DNA from: Nocardia vaccinii NBRC 15922
GTDB lineage: Bacteria; Actinomycetota; Actinomycetes; Mycobacteriales; Mycobacteriaceae
Reading direction: 5' to 3'
DNA: 64,000 nucleotides
Assembly (NCBI RefSeq): GCF_001613305.1
Contig: NZ_BDCC01000019.1
Coordinates: forward strand, 186,001 to 250,000
Of the stretch, positions 8,258 through 16,597 are shown one piece after another. A program made the translations under genes and the position numbers. The notes beneath the pieces are model-generated. The model was not told where the DNA came from, searched no databases, and saw nothing but the letters and a program-made list of their open reading frames with translations. Position 1 is the stretch's first letter; the number at the start of each line of letters is the position of its first letter.

Positions 8258-8325
8258 GCACTGATCCAGTACAAAACCGATCAGCTTCAGCCGTGGGCAG
8301 TTTCCGAAGGCGCGAGCCAACCACA

Positions 8326-8683
8326 TAATCTCCACGGGGTCGGACTGCTGGGAACTGCGTTCACGATGGAGCAGGACTTCTATCGGAGTCGGTTGACCGA
8401 GAACGGACTGGAAGTACTCGTTCCAGATGCTGAAGGCCGGGGCACGGTGCACCGCATCATCTACGAGGAACTGTGCCAGGGTGTTATCCGGGACCAGTCG
8501 CGCGCTGCGTACCAGATCGTCATCGCAGACCTCGTCGCGCACGGCGCCGAAGGAGTGATCCTCGGCTGCACCGAAATCGAGCTGCTGATCGGACCCGACG
8601 ACAGCCCGGTTCCGGTCTTCGCCACCACACGTTTGCACGCCGAGGCGGCCGTCGCCGCAGCGCTTGGCGCGGCCGACCAGTGA
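8326..8683 (+). pseudogene. Aspartate/glutamate racemase family, C-terminal half only
   Basis: The frame carries GVGLLGTAFTMEQDFY and GVILGCTEIELLI, hallmarks of the second domain of Asp/Glu/hydantoin racemases, including the second catalytic cysteine (GCTE). Family members are about 230-250 residues. Here about 118 remain, and the sequence upstream of 8326 shows no first-domain cysteine motif or ribosome site. A truncated, inactive remnant. Confidence 0.8.
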
Positions 8684-8984
8684 CCTGCCCGGGTAATCAC
8701 CGCTCCGGATGGGTGCCGGTGTGGCCTCCGCGTGCTGCCGGCCGCCCCACCCGACCGTGTTCGTCACCGCCGCATCCGGACTCGCCCCAGCACAACGGAC
8801 TGCGCGCAGCCGGAGCAGTAGCCGGAGCGTCTCCGGTCATCGCCATTACAATCGCCGTCACGTTCCTGGACGGCCGAACTGAGCTGCGGCGATGATTTTC
8901 GGGGTGGGATCGCCTCAGTATGGGTATGAGCTCGCCTCAGCAGACTGGCGTGAGATCAACTCGAAACGAAAGGCAATCCTGATC
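8684..8984. other. Intergenic stretch, possible decayed DNA
   Basis: 301 bp between the racemase remnant and the SRPBCC gene. No reading frame with a ribosome site or motif. It should contain the SRPBCC promoter. Confidence 0.35.
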
Positions 8985-9416
8985 ATGGAATTTCCCGATG
9001 CTGTGGTCTCCACGACCGTTTCGTACCCTCCTGAGCGTGTGTGGCGGGCGCTAACCGATCCCAGCGAGATCGGGCAGTACTTCTTCGGTACCGATGTGGT
9101 CACCGACTGGCGGGTCGGCGGCCCCATCCGGTGGCGCGGTGAATGGAAGGGGAAGTCATACGAAGACCGCGGCCAAGTGCTCGAGTTCGAGCCGCCGACG
9201 CGGCTCGTTGTCAGTCACTACAGCCCGTTGACCGGGGCACCTGATGTGCCGGAGAATTATCACACCGTCACCTACATCGTGGCCGAGGTGCCTGGCGGCA
9301 CGATACTGACCATTCGTCAGGGCAACAACCGCAGCGAAGGTGAGATCCCGGAGTCCGAGAAGCAATGGCGGATGATGCTGGACAATCTGGAACAATTTCT
9401 CGCCCAATCCGATTGA
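8985..9416 (+). CDS. SRPBCC/AHSA1-type START-like protein
   Basis: 143 residues with the AHSA1 pattern: PPERVWRALTDPSEIGQYFF near the N-terminus, WRVGGPIRWRGEW in the middle and a C-terminal helix ending LDNLEQFL. Such proteins form a hydrophobic cavity and often act as small-molecule binders or with ArsR-type regulators; none is adjacent. ATG 8985 was chosen because homology starts there. Converges on pspAB. Confidence 0.82.
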   Translation: MEFPDAVVSTTVSYPPERVWRALTDPSEIGQYFFGTDVVTDWRVGGPIRWRGEWKGKSYEDRGQVLEFEPPTRLVVSHYSPLTGAPDVPENYHTVTYIVAEVPGGTILTIRQGNNRSEGEIPESEKQWRMMLDNLEQFLAQSD

Positions 9417-9630
9417 GTCGGCGGCGAGGCTGCCCGAAAGTTCATGTCAGCGGTGCATTCCAGAGCGGGAACCAGCGCTCGAGGTCGGGTTCGATGGGGA
9501 GTTCGCTGGAAAGTGCTGCTCGGACCTGTAATTCGAGGGTGTTGTCGCGGTGTGTGTCGCCGGTGGGCGCGAACGGGTAGATGGTGCCGCGCTTGAACAG
9601 GTAGACCAGGCCGAGCCGGTGTGGTGGGGT
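9417..9630 (-). repeat. Direct repeat copy B (inside intact pspAB)
   Basis: Partner of 4098-4311, five mismatches over 214 bp. This copy covers the final third of pspAB plus 25 bp after its stop. The two copies bracket a 5.1-kb segment in direct orientation. Confidence 0.93.
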
Positions 9631-10017
9631 GTCGGCGGTGGCGAAGCCGATGACCGTACACAGCAGGCTCGGGCCGAATCCCTTGTCGGACAAGGTCGAA
9701 TTGATCGCGTGCAGCGCGGTCACCAACGCGGACAGGTCGGCAACCTCCTGCTGGCAGGTGATCCAGGTGAAGCCGAAATCGTCGGTCGTCACCGCCACCG
9801 TGACGTCCGGCTCGCGGTGCAACAAGTCGAGGATCTCGGCCTCGGATTGCCGGGCACCGGCGCCCTCGGCCGGTTTGAAACACACCGCCCCGGAGCCGGT
9901 GGAGCGAAGGTCGAGCGCGGCCTGCAGCGTGTAGGCCGCGAGCGGAATCTCGAACAGCACATCGAGATTGGGCTGCACGGGCTGGGTGCGGCCCAGTATC
10001 GAATCGAGCCAGTTCAT
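9442..10017 (-). CDS. pspAB: PspA-associated protein PspAB
   Basis: 191 residues, no membrane segment or signal peptide. Identified from sequence character and position: last gene after pspA, pspAA and htpX, the order of this module in Nocardia-like actinomycetes. It probably works with PspA at the inner face of the membrane during envelope stress; the biochemical role is not established. Its start lies 6 bp after the htpX stop. The 3' third is duplicated at 4098-4311. Confidence 0.82.
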   Translation of the reverse strand: MNWLDSILGRTQPVQPNLDVLFEIPLAAYTLQAALDLRSTGSGAVCFKPAEGAGARQSEAEILDLLHREPDVTVAVTTDDFGFTWITCQQEVADLSALVTALHAINSTLSDKGFGPSLLCTVIGFATADTPPHRLGLVYLFKRGTIYPFAPTGDTHRDNTLELQVRAALSSELPIEPDLERWFPLWNAPLT

Positions 10018-10023
10018 TGCCGT

Positions 10024-10941
10024 TCAGGTTTCCTGGCCGAGTTCGGTGGCCAGCCGGGCCAGCTGGTCCAGGCGCTGCTCGAGGCTGGGGTGGGTGGACA
10101 GCAGCAGGGACAGGCTCGCTCCCGCACCGAGGGCGGGTGCGAAGAAGAAGGCGTTGAAGGGTTGCTCGGCACGCAGGTCGCGGCTGGGGATGCGGGAGAT
10201 ATCGCCACTGATCTTGGTCAGTGCCGACGCCAGTTCCGAGGGGCGGCCGGTGAGGATGGCCCCGGCGCGGTCGGCGGCCAGTTCCCGGTACCGGGACAGG
10301 GCCCGCAGGAGCAGGTAGCTGATCGCGTAGACGGCCGCGGAGATCGCCATCACCGCCATGATGAGCAGGAACAGCTGGTCGCCGCTGCGGCGGTCCCGGC
10401 CACCGCCACCGCCGAACATGGCCGAGTACAGGGTGAATCGTGCGACGAGGCCGGCGAGCACGCCGATGAACGAGGCGGTGGTCATCACGACCACGTCCCG
10501 GTGCGCGATGTGCGACAGTTCGTGGGACAGCACCCCGTCGAGTTCATCGGCATCCAAGCGATGCAGCAGACCGGTGGTGACCGCGATGACCGCGCGGCGG
10601 GGACTGCGGCCGGTGGCGAACGCGTTCGGCATGTCCAGATCGGCAATCGCGACCTGCGGTTTGGGCATATCCGCGGTCGCGCACAACCGATCGATGATGC
10701 CGTGTAACTGTGGCGCCTGCTCAGGTGTGACGATGCGGGCGCGCATGGCGTACAGGGCGATCCGGTCGGAGAACCAGAACTGCACGAACAGCAGCCCGCC
10801 CACGATCAGCACGATCACCACGACCGATTTGATCAGCACCACCAGCGCCGCGATGAAGGCGACGTAGATCAGCCCGAGCAAGAACATGGTCACGCCCATG
10901 CGGGCCGTGAGCTTGTGATCCGGCCGGAAACGAGTACGCAT
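10024..10941 (-). CDS. htpX: Zinc metalloprotease HtpX (M48 family)
   Basis: 305 residues. Two N-terminal membrane segments (about 15-60), the zinc-binding HELSH (LSHELSHIAHRD, about 145-155), further hydrophobic segments around 160-210, and a downstream Glu in RELAADRAGA as third ligand. HtpX degrades damaged membrane proteins. Placement between pspAA and pspAB makes it the proteolytic arm of this Psp operon. Confidence 0.93.
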   Translation of the reverse strand: MRTRFRPDHKLTARMGVTMFLLGLIYVAFIAALVVLIKSVVVIVLIVGGLLFVQFWFSDRIALYAMRARIVTPEQAPQLHGIIDRLCATADMPKPQVAIADLDMPNAFATGRSPRRAVIAVTTGLLHRLDADELDGVLSHELSHIAHRDVVVMTTASFIGVLAGLVARFTLYSAMFGGGGGRDRRSGDQLFLLIMAVMAISAAVYAISYLLLRALSRYRELAADRAGAILTGRPSELASALTKISGDISRIPSRDLRAEQPFNAFFFAPALGAGASLSLLLSTHPSLEQRLDQLARLATELGQET

Positions 10942-10946
10942 CGCGG

Positions 10947-11225
10947 TTACCCCGGAATCAGTCCGTCATCACGCAGCATCGCGTGAATCTCGGACAGCGG
11001 CATGTCGACGTTGGGAAGGACAAGATCCGACGCGATCAGCGAGTCGTCCGCCTCCGGCGCACCGAGATCCCGCACGCTGGCCAGCATCCGGTGCAGGACC
11101 AGTGCGAACCGGGTGTCATCGCCCGTTTCGGCGGCGTCCATCAGCTGGTCGTCGAGTTCGTTGAGGTCGGCCAGGTGGCTGTCCTCGACGACGTATTGGC
11201 CCTCGCCGAGAATTCGCACGATCAT
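10947..11225 (-). CDS. pspAA: PspA-associated protein PspAA
   Basis: 92 residues, acidic and soluble. MIVRILGEGQYVVEDSHL at the N-terminus is characteristic of PspAA. Its ATG overlaps the pspA stop by four bases (ATGA), so the two are translationally coupled. Likely a PspA partner or regulator; mechanism unknown. Confidence 0.85.
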   Translation of the reverse strand: MIVRILGEGQYVVEDSHLADLNELDDQLMDAAETGDDTRFALVLHRMLASVRDLGAPEADDSLIASDLVLPNVDMPLSEIHAMLRDDGLIPG

Positions 11226-11962
11226 GACCCGCTCCCTTCCTGCGCGCGGGCCTCGATCGCCGGGGCGAGCGTGCTTTTCAGCTGTGCCAGTTCGGCATCG
11301 ACGGTGCTGCCACGCCCGGCATCGAGTGCGGCCTGGATATCGTCGCGCTGACCCACGGCGGCAGTGGCATCCGCCAGCGCGCCGGAAGCGATCAGCTCGT
11401 CCAAAGCCTGTGCGCGCGAGCTCATTTGGGCGGTCTTGTCCTCGGCCCGCTGGATCGCCAGCCCGACGTCGCCCATCTCCTCGGAAATGCCGGTGACGGC
11501 CTCGCTGACCTTGCTTTGCGCCTCGGCGGCGGTATAGGTGGCCTTGATGGTCTCCTTACGGGTCCGGAACGCCTCGACCTTCGCCTCCAATCGTTGCGAG
11601 GCGGTCGTGAGCTTGGCCTCCTGAGCGGCCAAGTCGTCGTACTGCGGCCGTAACTGATCCACCTGAGCAAGGGCCGCCGCACGTCGCGTCAGCGCCTCGC
11701 GTGCCAGGTCGTCGCGCCCCTGGGCCACCGCCTGCTGCGCTTGGCTCTGCAGGCGATCGGCGGATTGCCGAAGCTGGTTCTCCTGCAACTCGACGCGTTT
11801 ACGGCTGGTCGCGACGTCGGCCAAGCCGCGCCGCACCTGGGCCAGCAACTCGAGCTGGCGCTGATACGAATAGTCCAGAACCTCACGCGGGTCCTCGCTG
11901 CGGTCGAGCAACTTGTTCGCTTTGACCCGGAACAGCAAGGCGATGCGTCGGGTGATACTCAC
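11222..11962 (-). CDS. pspA: Phage shock protein A (PspA/IM30 family)
   Basis: 246 residues, long continuous heptad coiled coil (about 20-220) rich in Ala, Gln, Glu and Arg, as in the ESCRT-III-like PspA/Vipp1 family. DPREVLDYSYQRQLELL is the conserved early helix. It polymerises on stressed inner membrane. Start GTG 11962 is preferred because GAGGAAG sits upstream; the longer frame upstream is not conserved-looking. First gene of the pspA-pspAA-htpX-pspAB operon. Confidence 0.92.
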   Translation of the reverse strand: MSITRRIALLFRVKANKLLDRSEDPREVLDYSYQRQLELLAQVRRGLADVATSRKRVELQENQLRQSADRLQSQAQQAVAQGRDDLAREALTRRAAALAQVDQLRPQYDDLAAQEAKLTTASQRLEAKVEAFRTRKETIKATYTAAEAQSKVSEAVTGISEEMGDVGLAIQRAEDKTAQMSSRAQALDELIASGALADATAAVGQRDDIQAALDAGRGSTVDAELAQLKSTLAPAIEARAQEGSGS

Positions 11963-12426
11963 GGCGATCACTTCCTCTGCAAGAGAATCCCACTCACCCA
12001 ACCTCCTCCACGCCACCCCGACGCGGTAGGGACCAAAGGTCACGGACGCCCGGGGCATCGGTCGCCCATCCGATCACCAATGGAACGAACCGCCGCCCCC
12101 TCACGGACTCTCGATCGGTCCACTGCGGGAACACCGCCGAAGTACCTGCCAACCGCATCCGCTCGACGCCTCGGGCGCCGCCGAGAGCGATCCGCCGGAC
12201 GAAGCAGCTACCCGCGTGACGACCCGAGCACCGCACTGGCCGACGAGGCGAATCCGGCCGAGGAGTCGCTCTCCGGCCGAATCAGCCGAACTCCCACCGA
12301 AGGATCGTAGGTCCGGGCCCGAGGAGCCCATCGGCCCTATCACATACCGCGGGTCGGGACGCACCCTGAGCTGAACACCGGATCGGCGGCGACGTGATTC
12401 GCCGACGCGGACAAGGGAGCGGCGAA
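11963..12426. other. Divergent promoter region of pspA and the SHOCT gene
   Basis: 464 bp without a credible gene. It must hold the leftward pspA promoter and the rightward promoter of the small SHOCT protein. I could not pick out a convincing sigma-factor box by eye. Confidence 0.4.
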
Positions 12427-12705
12427 ATGATGTTCTGGTACAACCACGACATGTCCGGCTGGGGATATGCATGGATGGGTATCGGAATGGTCGTGTTCTG
12501 GGCGGTACTCATCACGGGACTGGTGCTGCTGGTCCGGTACGCGGCGCAGGGCGGCGGACCGACCCCACCGCCACCGCCGCCGCATCCGCCGACGGCGGAA
12601 GAGACCCTGGCCGCGCGGTTCGCCCGCGGTGAGATCGACCAGGCCGAGTACGACAGCCGACTCGCGGTACTGCGCAAATCGGCATCCGGCACCGTCGAAC
12701 GCTGA
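12427..12705 (+). CDS. Small SHOCT-domain membrane protein
   Basis: 92 residues. One membrane segment (about 14-37, WMGIGMVVFWAVLITGLVLL), a Pro-rich linker, then a SHOCT motif (LAARFARGEIDQAEYDSRL) where 'ARGEI-EY--RL' is diagnostic. AAGGGAG precedes ATG 12427. SHOCT modules are oligomerisation tags on membrane proteins; the role here is unknown. It lies between the Psp and copper operons. Confidence 0.85.
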   Translation: MMFWYNHDMSGWGYAWMGIGMVVFWAVLITGLVLLVRYAAQGGGPTPPPPPPHPPTAEETLAARFARGEIDQAEYDSRLAVLRKSASGTVER

Positions 12706-12921
12706 AACCTCGGCGCGGGCCGATACCTGCGAGGTCGAGTGCGCGTTTCGGCGCGCGGGAGCGAGCACCCCGGCTCGGCAGTGCACGGTTCCCCCGGTCC
12801 GGTCGGCGGCGCGCTCGCGGTTACCGGCGCCCGGTCCGCCGGCCGGTGGGTGGACCCGGATCGGCCTCGCCCCCGGTGCGGCTTCGTGGCCTGCGCCTAC
12901 GGGGTTCGGAATTTCCGGGAG

Positions 12922-14475
12922 TCAGTGCACGTACGACAGGACGCTCATCATGCCGGCCTCGCCGTGGTAGGCGTTGTGGCAGTGCACCATCCATTGGCCG
13001 GGGTTGGTGGCGTCGAGGTCGACCTCGACGGTCTGCATGGGCAGCACGATGGAGGTGTCCTTGCGGGGGCCGGTGCCTGCGGAATCGACGAGCTGGAAGG
13101 TATGCCCGTGCAGGTGCATCGGGTGGAACATCATCGTGTGGTTGACGAACCGCAGCCGCACCCGTTGTCCCTGGGTGATGTCCAGCGGGGTGTGGTCGGG
13201 GTATGCCTTGCCGTTGATGGTCCAGATGTACTTCTTCGAATCCGACCCGAGGGCGAGGTCCAACGTCTTGTCGGGAGAGCGCCGCGGTAGCCGTACCGCC
13301 TCCGTGGCAACGAGTTGGTCCGCGGTCAGCGGCGCAACCTTCGATTCGGCCGGGCGGGCGTCGGCCGCGGGCGGAGTTCCGCCGCCGGTGCGGATCAGCG
13401 CGAACCCCTGCCCTGTCTTGCCTTCGGCGGCAGCGACCAACGGGAAGACGCCGTCGCCGAGTTCGACGATCACGTCGTAGCGCTCTCCCATGCCGATCAG
13501 CAGGCTGGAGGTGGTGACCGGTTGCACCGAATAGCCGTCGTTGTGGGTGACGCGCATTCGGTGGCCGCCGACGGCGACGCGGAAGGCCGTGTCGGCGGCG
13601 GCGTTGATGATGCGCAGCCGTATCCGCTGGGCCGGCTTGGCGGAGAAGGTGACCGGGTCGGCGCCGATCCGGCCGTTGATCAGGTAGTACGGGTAGTCCT
13701 TGATATCGCCTGCGTCCGAGCCCAGCGGCGCGTTCGGGTCGGTCGGCATGGACATGCCGCCCGAATTCATCCCGCCCATGTTCATTCCGGACATGCCACC
13801 CATCCCCATCCCCGCTATGCCCTTGGCCTGCAGCTGCCGGAGTTGTTCGTCCGGGTCGCGGCCGTCGACCCCGTCCAGCCAGTCGTCGAGCACGACGACG
13901 GCCTCGGCGTCGTAGTCCTTGCCCTCGGCGGGGTCCTCGACGATCAGCGGCGCGTAGAGGCCGCGGTCGAGCTGCACGCCGACATGCGGGTGGAAGAAAT
14001 AGGTACCGGCGTCCGGTGCGGTGAACTCGTAGGTGAAATCGCCGCCGGGAGCGACGGCGGGCTGGGTGAGATCGGGCATCCCGTCCATGTCGTTGCGCAG
14101 CGCGATCCCGTGCCAATGGATGGTCGTGGGCGCGGGCAAGGCATTGGTGAGGGTGGCCCGCAGGACGTCCCCGCGGTTGATGCGAATCTCCTGGCCCGGC
14201 AGTTTCCCGCCGTAAGTCCAGGTCTGCACCTGGACACCGCCGAGATCCACCGTGGCCGGGGCCGCGCGCAGGGCAACCGGCCGGACGGGCGCGCCCGCGG
14301 CGCGGCGCGCGTTCTCGGCGGCTCGGACGGGGCCGGAATCAGGCTGGACGAGATTGCGCGCGGTCGACGAGGTCTTCGTGCAAGCGGCGAGCACCGCGGC
14401 GGTGGCCACACCCGTACCGAGCGCGAGGAATCCCCGCCGGTTCAGCGGCGGGTGTGGAAACTGGTTGGACGACAT
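12922..14475 (-). CDS. mmcO: Multicopper oxidase, MmcO/CueO type, Tat-exported lipoprotein
   Basis: 517 residues. Twin-arginine signal (NRRGFLALG) followed by a lipobox (VLAAC, Cys about 32), so it is exported folded and lipid-anchored. Copper ligands: HWHG (about 119), HPHVG, HPMHLHGH (about 455) and HCHNAYHGEAGM (about 500). The final Met indicates a type-1 site of the cuprous-oxidase kind. A Met/Gly-rich insert (GMGMGGMSGMNMGGM) at about 232-260 is a typical Cu(I)-gathering loop. Likely oxidises toxic Cu(I) outside the membrane. Second gene of a copper operon. Confidence 0.92.
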   Translation of the reverse strand: MSSNQFPHPPLNRRGFLALGTGVATAAVLAACTKTSSTARNLVQPDSGPVRAAENARRAAGAPVRPVALRAAPATVDLGGVQVQTWTYGGKLPGQEIRINRGDVLRATLTNALPAPTTIHWHGIALRNDMDGMPDLTQPAVAPGGDFTYEFTAPDAGTYFFHPHVGVQLDRGLYAPLIVEDPAEGKDYDAEAVVVLDDWLDGVDGRDPDEQLRQLQAKGIAGMGMGGMSGMNMGGMNSGGMSMPTDPNAPLGSDAGDIKDYPYYLINGRIGADPVTFSAKPAQRIRLRIINAAADTAFRVAVGGHRMRVTHNDGYSVQPVTTSSLLIGMGERYDVIVELGDGVFPLVAAAEGKTGQGFALIRTGGGTPPAADARPAESKVAPLTADQLVATEAVRLPRRSPDKTLDLALGSDSKKYIWTINGKAYPDHTPLDITQGQRVRLRFVNHTMMFHPMHLHGHTFQLVDSAGTGPRKDTSIVLPMQTVEVDLDATNPGQWMVHCHNAYHGEAGMMSVLSYVH

Positions 14476-14562
14476 GGATTTCTCCTGCTGAATTGTGCGA
14501 AATGGGGCGGGCAGGCCGGAACCCGCGTCCGGGCATCGCCCGTGGAAGCGCGGGAGGACCTG

Positions 14563-14973
14563 TCAGACCCGCAGGATCGACAATTCGGCCAGGGACGGCA
14601 CGGTCCAAGGTGGTGGCCGCTCACGGTACGTTCGCCCGAGCCGGGCTTTGCACCGGCCGACCTCCGCCGATGCGGTATCCAACCAGGTGAGCAGGACGAG
14701 ACCGATAACCACCGCTGCCGCGCACAGGATGAATTCGCACGCATGCATGGCGCCGGGACAGGACATGTCGTGGCCGATGAACACGGCCGGGCCGTGAGCC
14801 GGCAAGGGTGCGACGACCGAGTGTTCGGGCATCATCCGGTACGTATCGGCGCAGATCGTGAACACGCCGACGTGCATGGCCGCGACACCGAACATCAGCA
14901 TCAGCAATCCGAGTATCCGGACCGGTCCGGATACTCGGGGCCGCAGGCGCCGATCGCTCACGCTCGTCATCAT
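14563..14973 (-). CDS. Small membrane protein of the copper operon (DUF6153-like)
   Basis: 136 residues with two hydrophobic segments (about 18-40, GLLMLMFGVAAMHVGVFTIC; about 85-110). Between them is a His/Met/Cys-containing external loop (FIGHDMSCPGAMHACEF) that could bind copper. It resembles the DUF6153 proteins found beside actinobacterial copper genes; the family call is from memory of pattern. It is 87 bp upstream of mmcO on the same strand. Two tandem ATG codons (14973, 14970) could start it. Confidence 0.65.
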   Translation of the reverse strand: MMTSVSDRRLRPRVSGPVRILGLLMLMFGVAAMHVGVFTICADTYRMMPEHSVVAPLPAHGPAVFIGHDMSCPGAMHACEFILCAAAVVIGLVLLTWLDTASAEVGRCKARLGRTYRERPPPWTVPSLAELSILRV

Positions 14974-14999
14974 ACGGACGCCCGAGACCCAGCTCGTCG

Positions 15000-15015
15000 T
15001 TACCCTAGTGGGGTA
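15000..15015. promoter_or_regulatory. CsoR/RicR-type copper operator
   Basis: TTACCCTAGTGGGGTA contains the palindromic halves TACCC and GGGTA that mark CsoR and RicR sites in mycobacteria. It lies 27 bp before the start of the operon encoding the DUF6153-like protein and MmcO, where a Cu(I)-released repressor would act. MmcO is in the RicR regulon of M. tuberculosis, so function and site agree. Confidence 0.7.
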
Positions 15016-15248
15016 TGTCACGACCCAGCGCCATGTACGGCCATGGATGTGATGCGTCCGGATCGGCTCGGTGCCTTCCACGTCGCCGCGGTCGGGACGC
15101 GATGGCCGTCATCGGTCCGGTTCGGCGCGGCGGCTCCGATATCGCGAATAGTGTTGCCGGGCAAGGTTGAAACCGCCGCCCCGACGTTTCCCGCATGCCT
15201 ATACTTTCGGGCAGAGTTCGCGCGATGGCGCACAGTTTGGGGGATCGT

Positions 15249-15584
15249 ATGCAGCGAACTGCACGGTGGCTGGTGGCTGTACTGGTGCCGCTGATCGTCT
15301 TCGGGGGGTCCGCGGCGCTCCTCATGACCGTGAAGTTCCCGTGGACCCCGAGTGCCGAGGGCACCCACTGGTCTGTCTCGTTCGCGATTGCGGCGTTCGT
15401 TGGCGCTGCCTCCGGGGGACCGCTGGCCTGGTGGGCTCAGCGGGAGAGACCCGAACCGGGCGGAGCCGACCCTGCTGCGGCGGGTGGCCGCGTGAGCCAG
15501 CGGGCCAAGCTCGGCAAGGAGAGTCAGAGCTACATGGCCGGCCGGGATGTGCGGATCAACGACAGGGGAGAACGCGAGAAATGA
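15249..15584 (+). CDS. Two-TM membrane protein with C-terminal MAGRD motif
   Basis: 111 residues. Two membrane segments (about 8-28 and 45-68) joined by a short loop, then a basic cytoplasmic tail carrying SQRAKLGKESQSYMAGRD. GGGGGATC precedes ATG 15249. Its stop overlaps the next start (ATGA). The same tail motif recurs at the N-terminus of that next protein, suggesting the pair interact or bind a common partner. No known function. Confidence 0.72.
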   Translation: MQRTARWLVAVLVPLIVFGGSAALLMTVKFPWTPSAEGTHWSVSFAIAAFVGAASGGPLAWWAQRERPEPGGADPAAAGGRVSQRAKLGKESQSYMAGRDVRINDRGEREK

Positions 15585-16555
15585 CGGATGATCGGGGGGC
15601 CGGCCGGACCAGCCAGCGGGCCAGGCTCGGACGGAACAGCCGGAACTACATGGCCGGCCGGGATCTCATAATCCAGAGCCTGAAGATCACTCCCAAGCGC
15701 GTGGTCCTTGCCATCCTGACCGCCTTGGTCTTCATCGCCGCATACGTCGTAGGTCATCACTATTACAACGACTGGACTGCCGCCGACTCCACGGAAGCCC
15801 AACGGAAAGCCGCGAAGACCGTCGACAGCGAGTCGACGCCGTTCACCGCCCAGTATCTTTTCGACACCAAGGTTCCCGAGAATTGGTCCATCGTGCTGGA
15901 CCGCAAGCTGACGTCCGATGAGATCGCCGGTCTGAAGAAACTCGACGGGGCGGACGGGCAGGCAGTGTGGGGGTACCTACGTCCGCTCGGTGGTCGGCTT
16001 CTCCCCGGAGGCGACCAGCCCGCCCTGGCTTACGGCGGCCCAATGCGAACCACGGAAACCTTCCGTATGTCACTGCTCAGCGATCGCAGTAGCACCCTGA
16101 CCATCGAGAACATCTCGGTGTCGAATGTCAAGTGCATACCCAGTAGCGCAGTCACCCTGATCGACCTCCCTCCGCAAGGAGGTGGGGCAGTCGATCAGGT
16201 CGCCTTCGATCTTCAGACCCCTGAGAAGCCCATAGCCGAGACCGACGACAACGGCATCATCGACCATGACTACTTTGCGAAACACAAGATCGACCTCGGC
16301 GCCGGAGCAACACCCGGAACCCTGCGCGTCACAGCCGTTGGTGTGCTCGGCAAATCCTGCTCATGGGAATTCAGGGCCGACTACGCGACGGTGGACGACC
16401 AATCCAGCATCACCCTCGACAACAACGGCAAGCCGTTCACCCTCGAGTCGCGCCCTGACCGGCCGCTCCAGCACATCCAATATGGATTTGGTCCGGGCCC
16501 GGACGGGAGCCCCTGGGTCGACTGTGCAGCCCCCGGCATTCAGTGCGGGCCTTGA
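15581..16555 (+). CDS. Membrane-anchored extracellular protein with N-terminal MAGRD motif
   Basis: 324 residues. Cytoplasmic N-terminus (about 1-40) with SQRARLGRNSRNYMAGRD, one membrane helix (about 44-63, VVLAILTALVFIAAYVVGHH), then a large extracytoplasmic beta-rich domain with cysteines near SVNKC-like and KSCSW positions. Translationally coupled to the preceding gene. Not assigned to a family. Confidence 0.72.
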   Translation: MTDDRGAGRTSQRARLGRNSRNYMAGRDLIIQSLKITPKRVVLAILTALVFIAAYVVGHHYYNDWTAADSTEAQRKAAKTVDSESTPFTAQYLFDTKVPENWSIVLDRKLTSDEIAGLKKLDGADGQAVWGYLRPLGGRLLPGGDQPALAYGGPMRTTETFRMSLLSDRSSTLTIENISVSNVKCIPSSAVTLIDLPPQGGGAVDQVAFDLQTPEKPIAETDDNGIIDHDYFAKHKIDLGAGATPGTLRVTAVGVLGKSCSWEFRADYATVDDQSSITLDNNGKPFTLESRPDRPLQHIQYGFGPGPDGSPWVDCAAPGIQCGP

Positions 16556-16597
16556 CGTTCAGTTCCTGTCATCGAATATTCAGTGAGAGGGGCCGTC

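Noticed and set aside
13315..15294. 659-codon plus-strand open frame
   Set aside because: It lies antisense to the multicopper oxidase, whose copper ligands are unmistakable.
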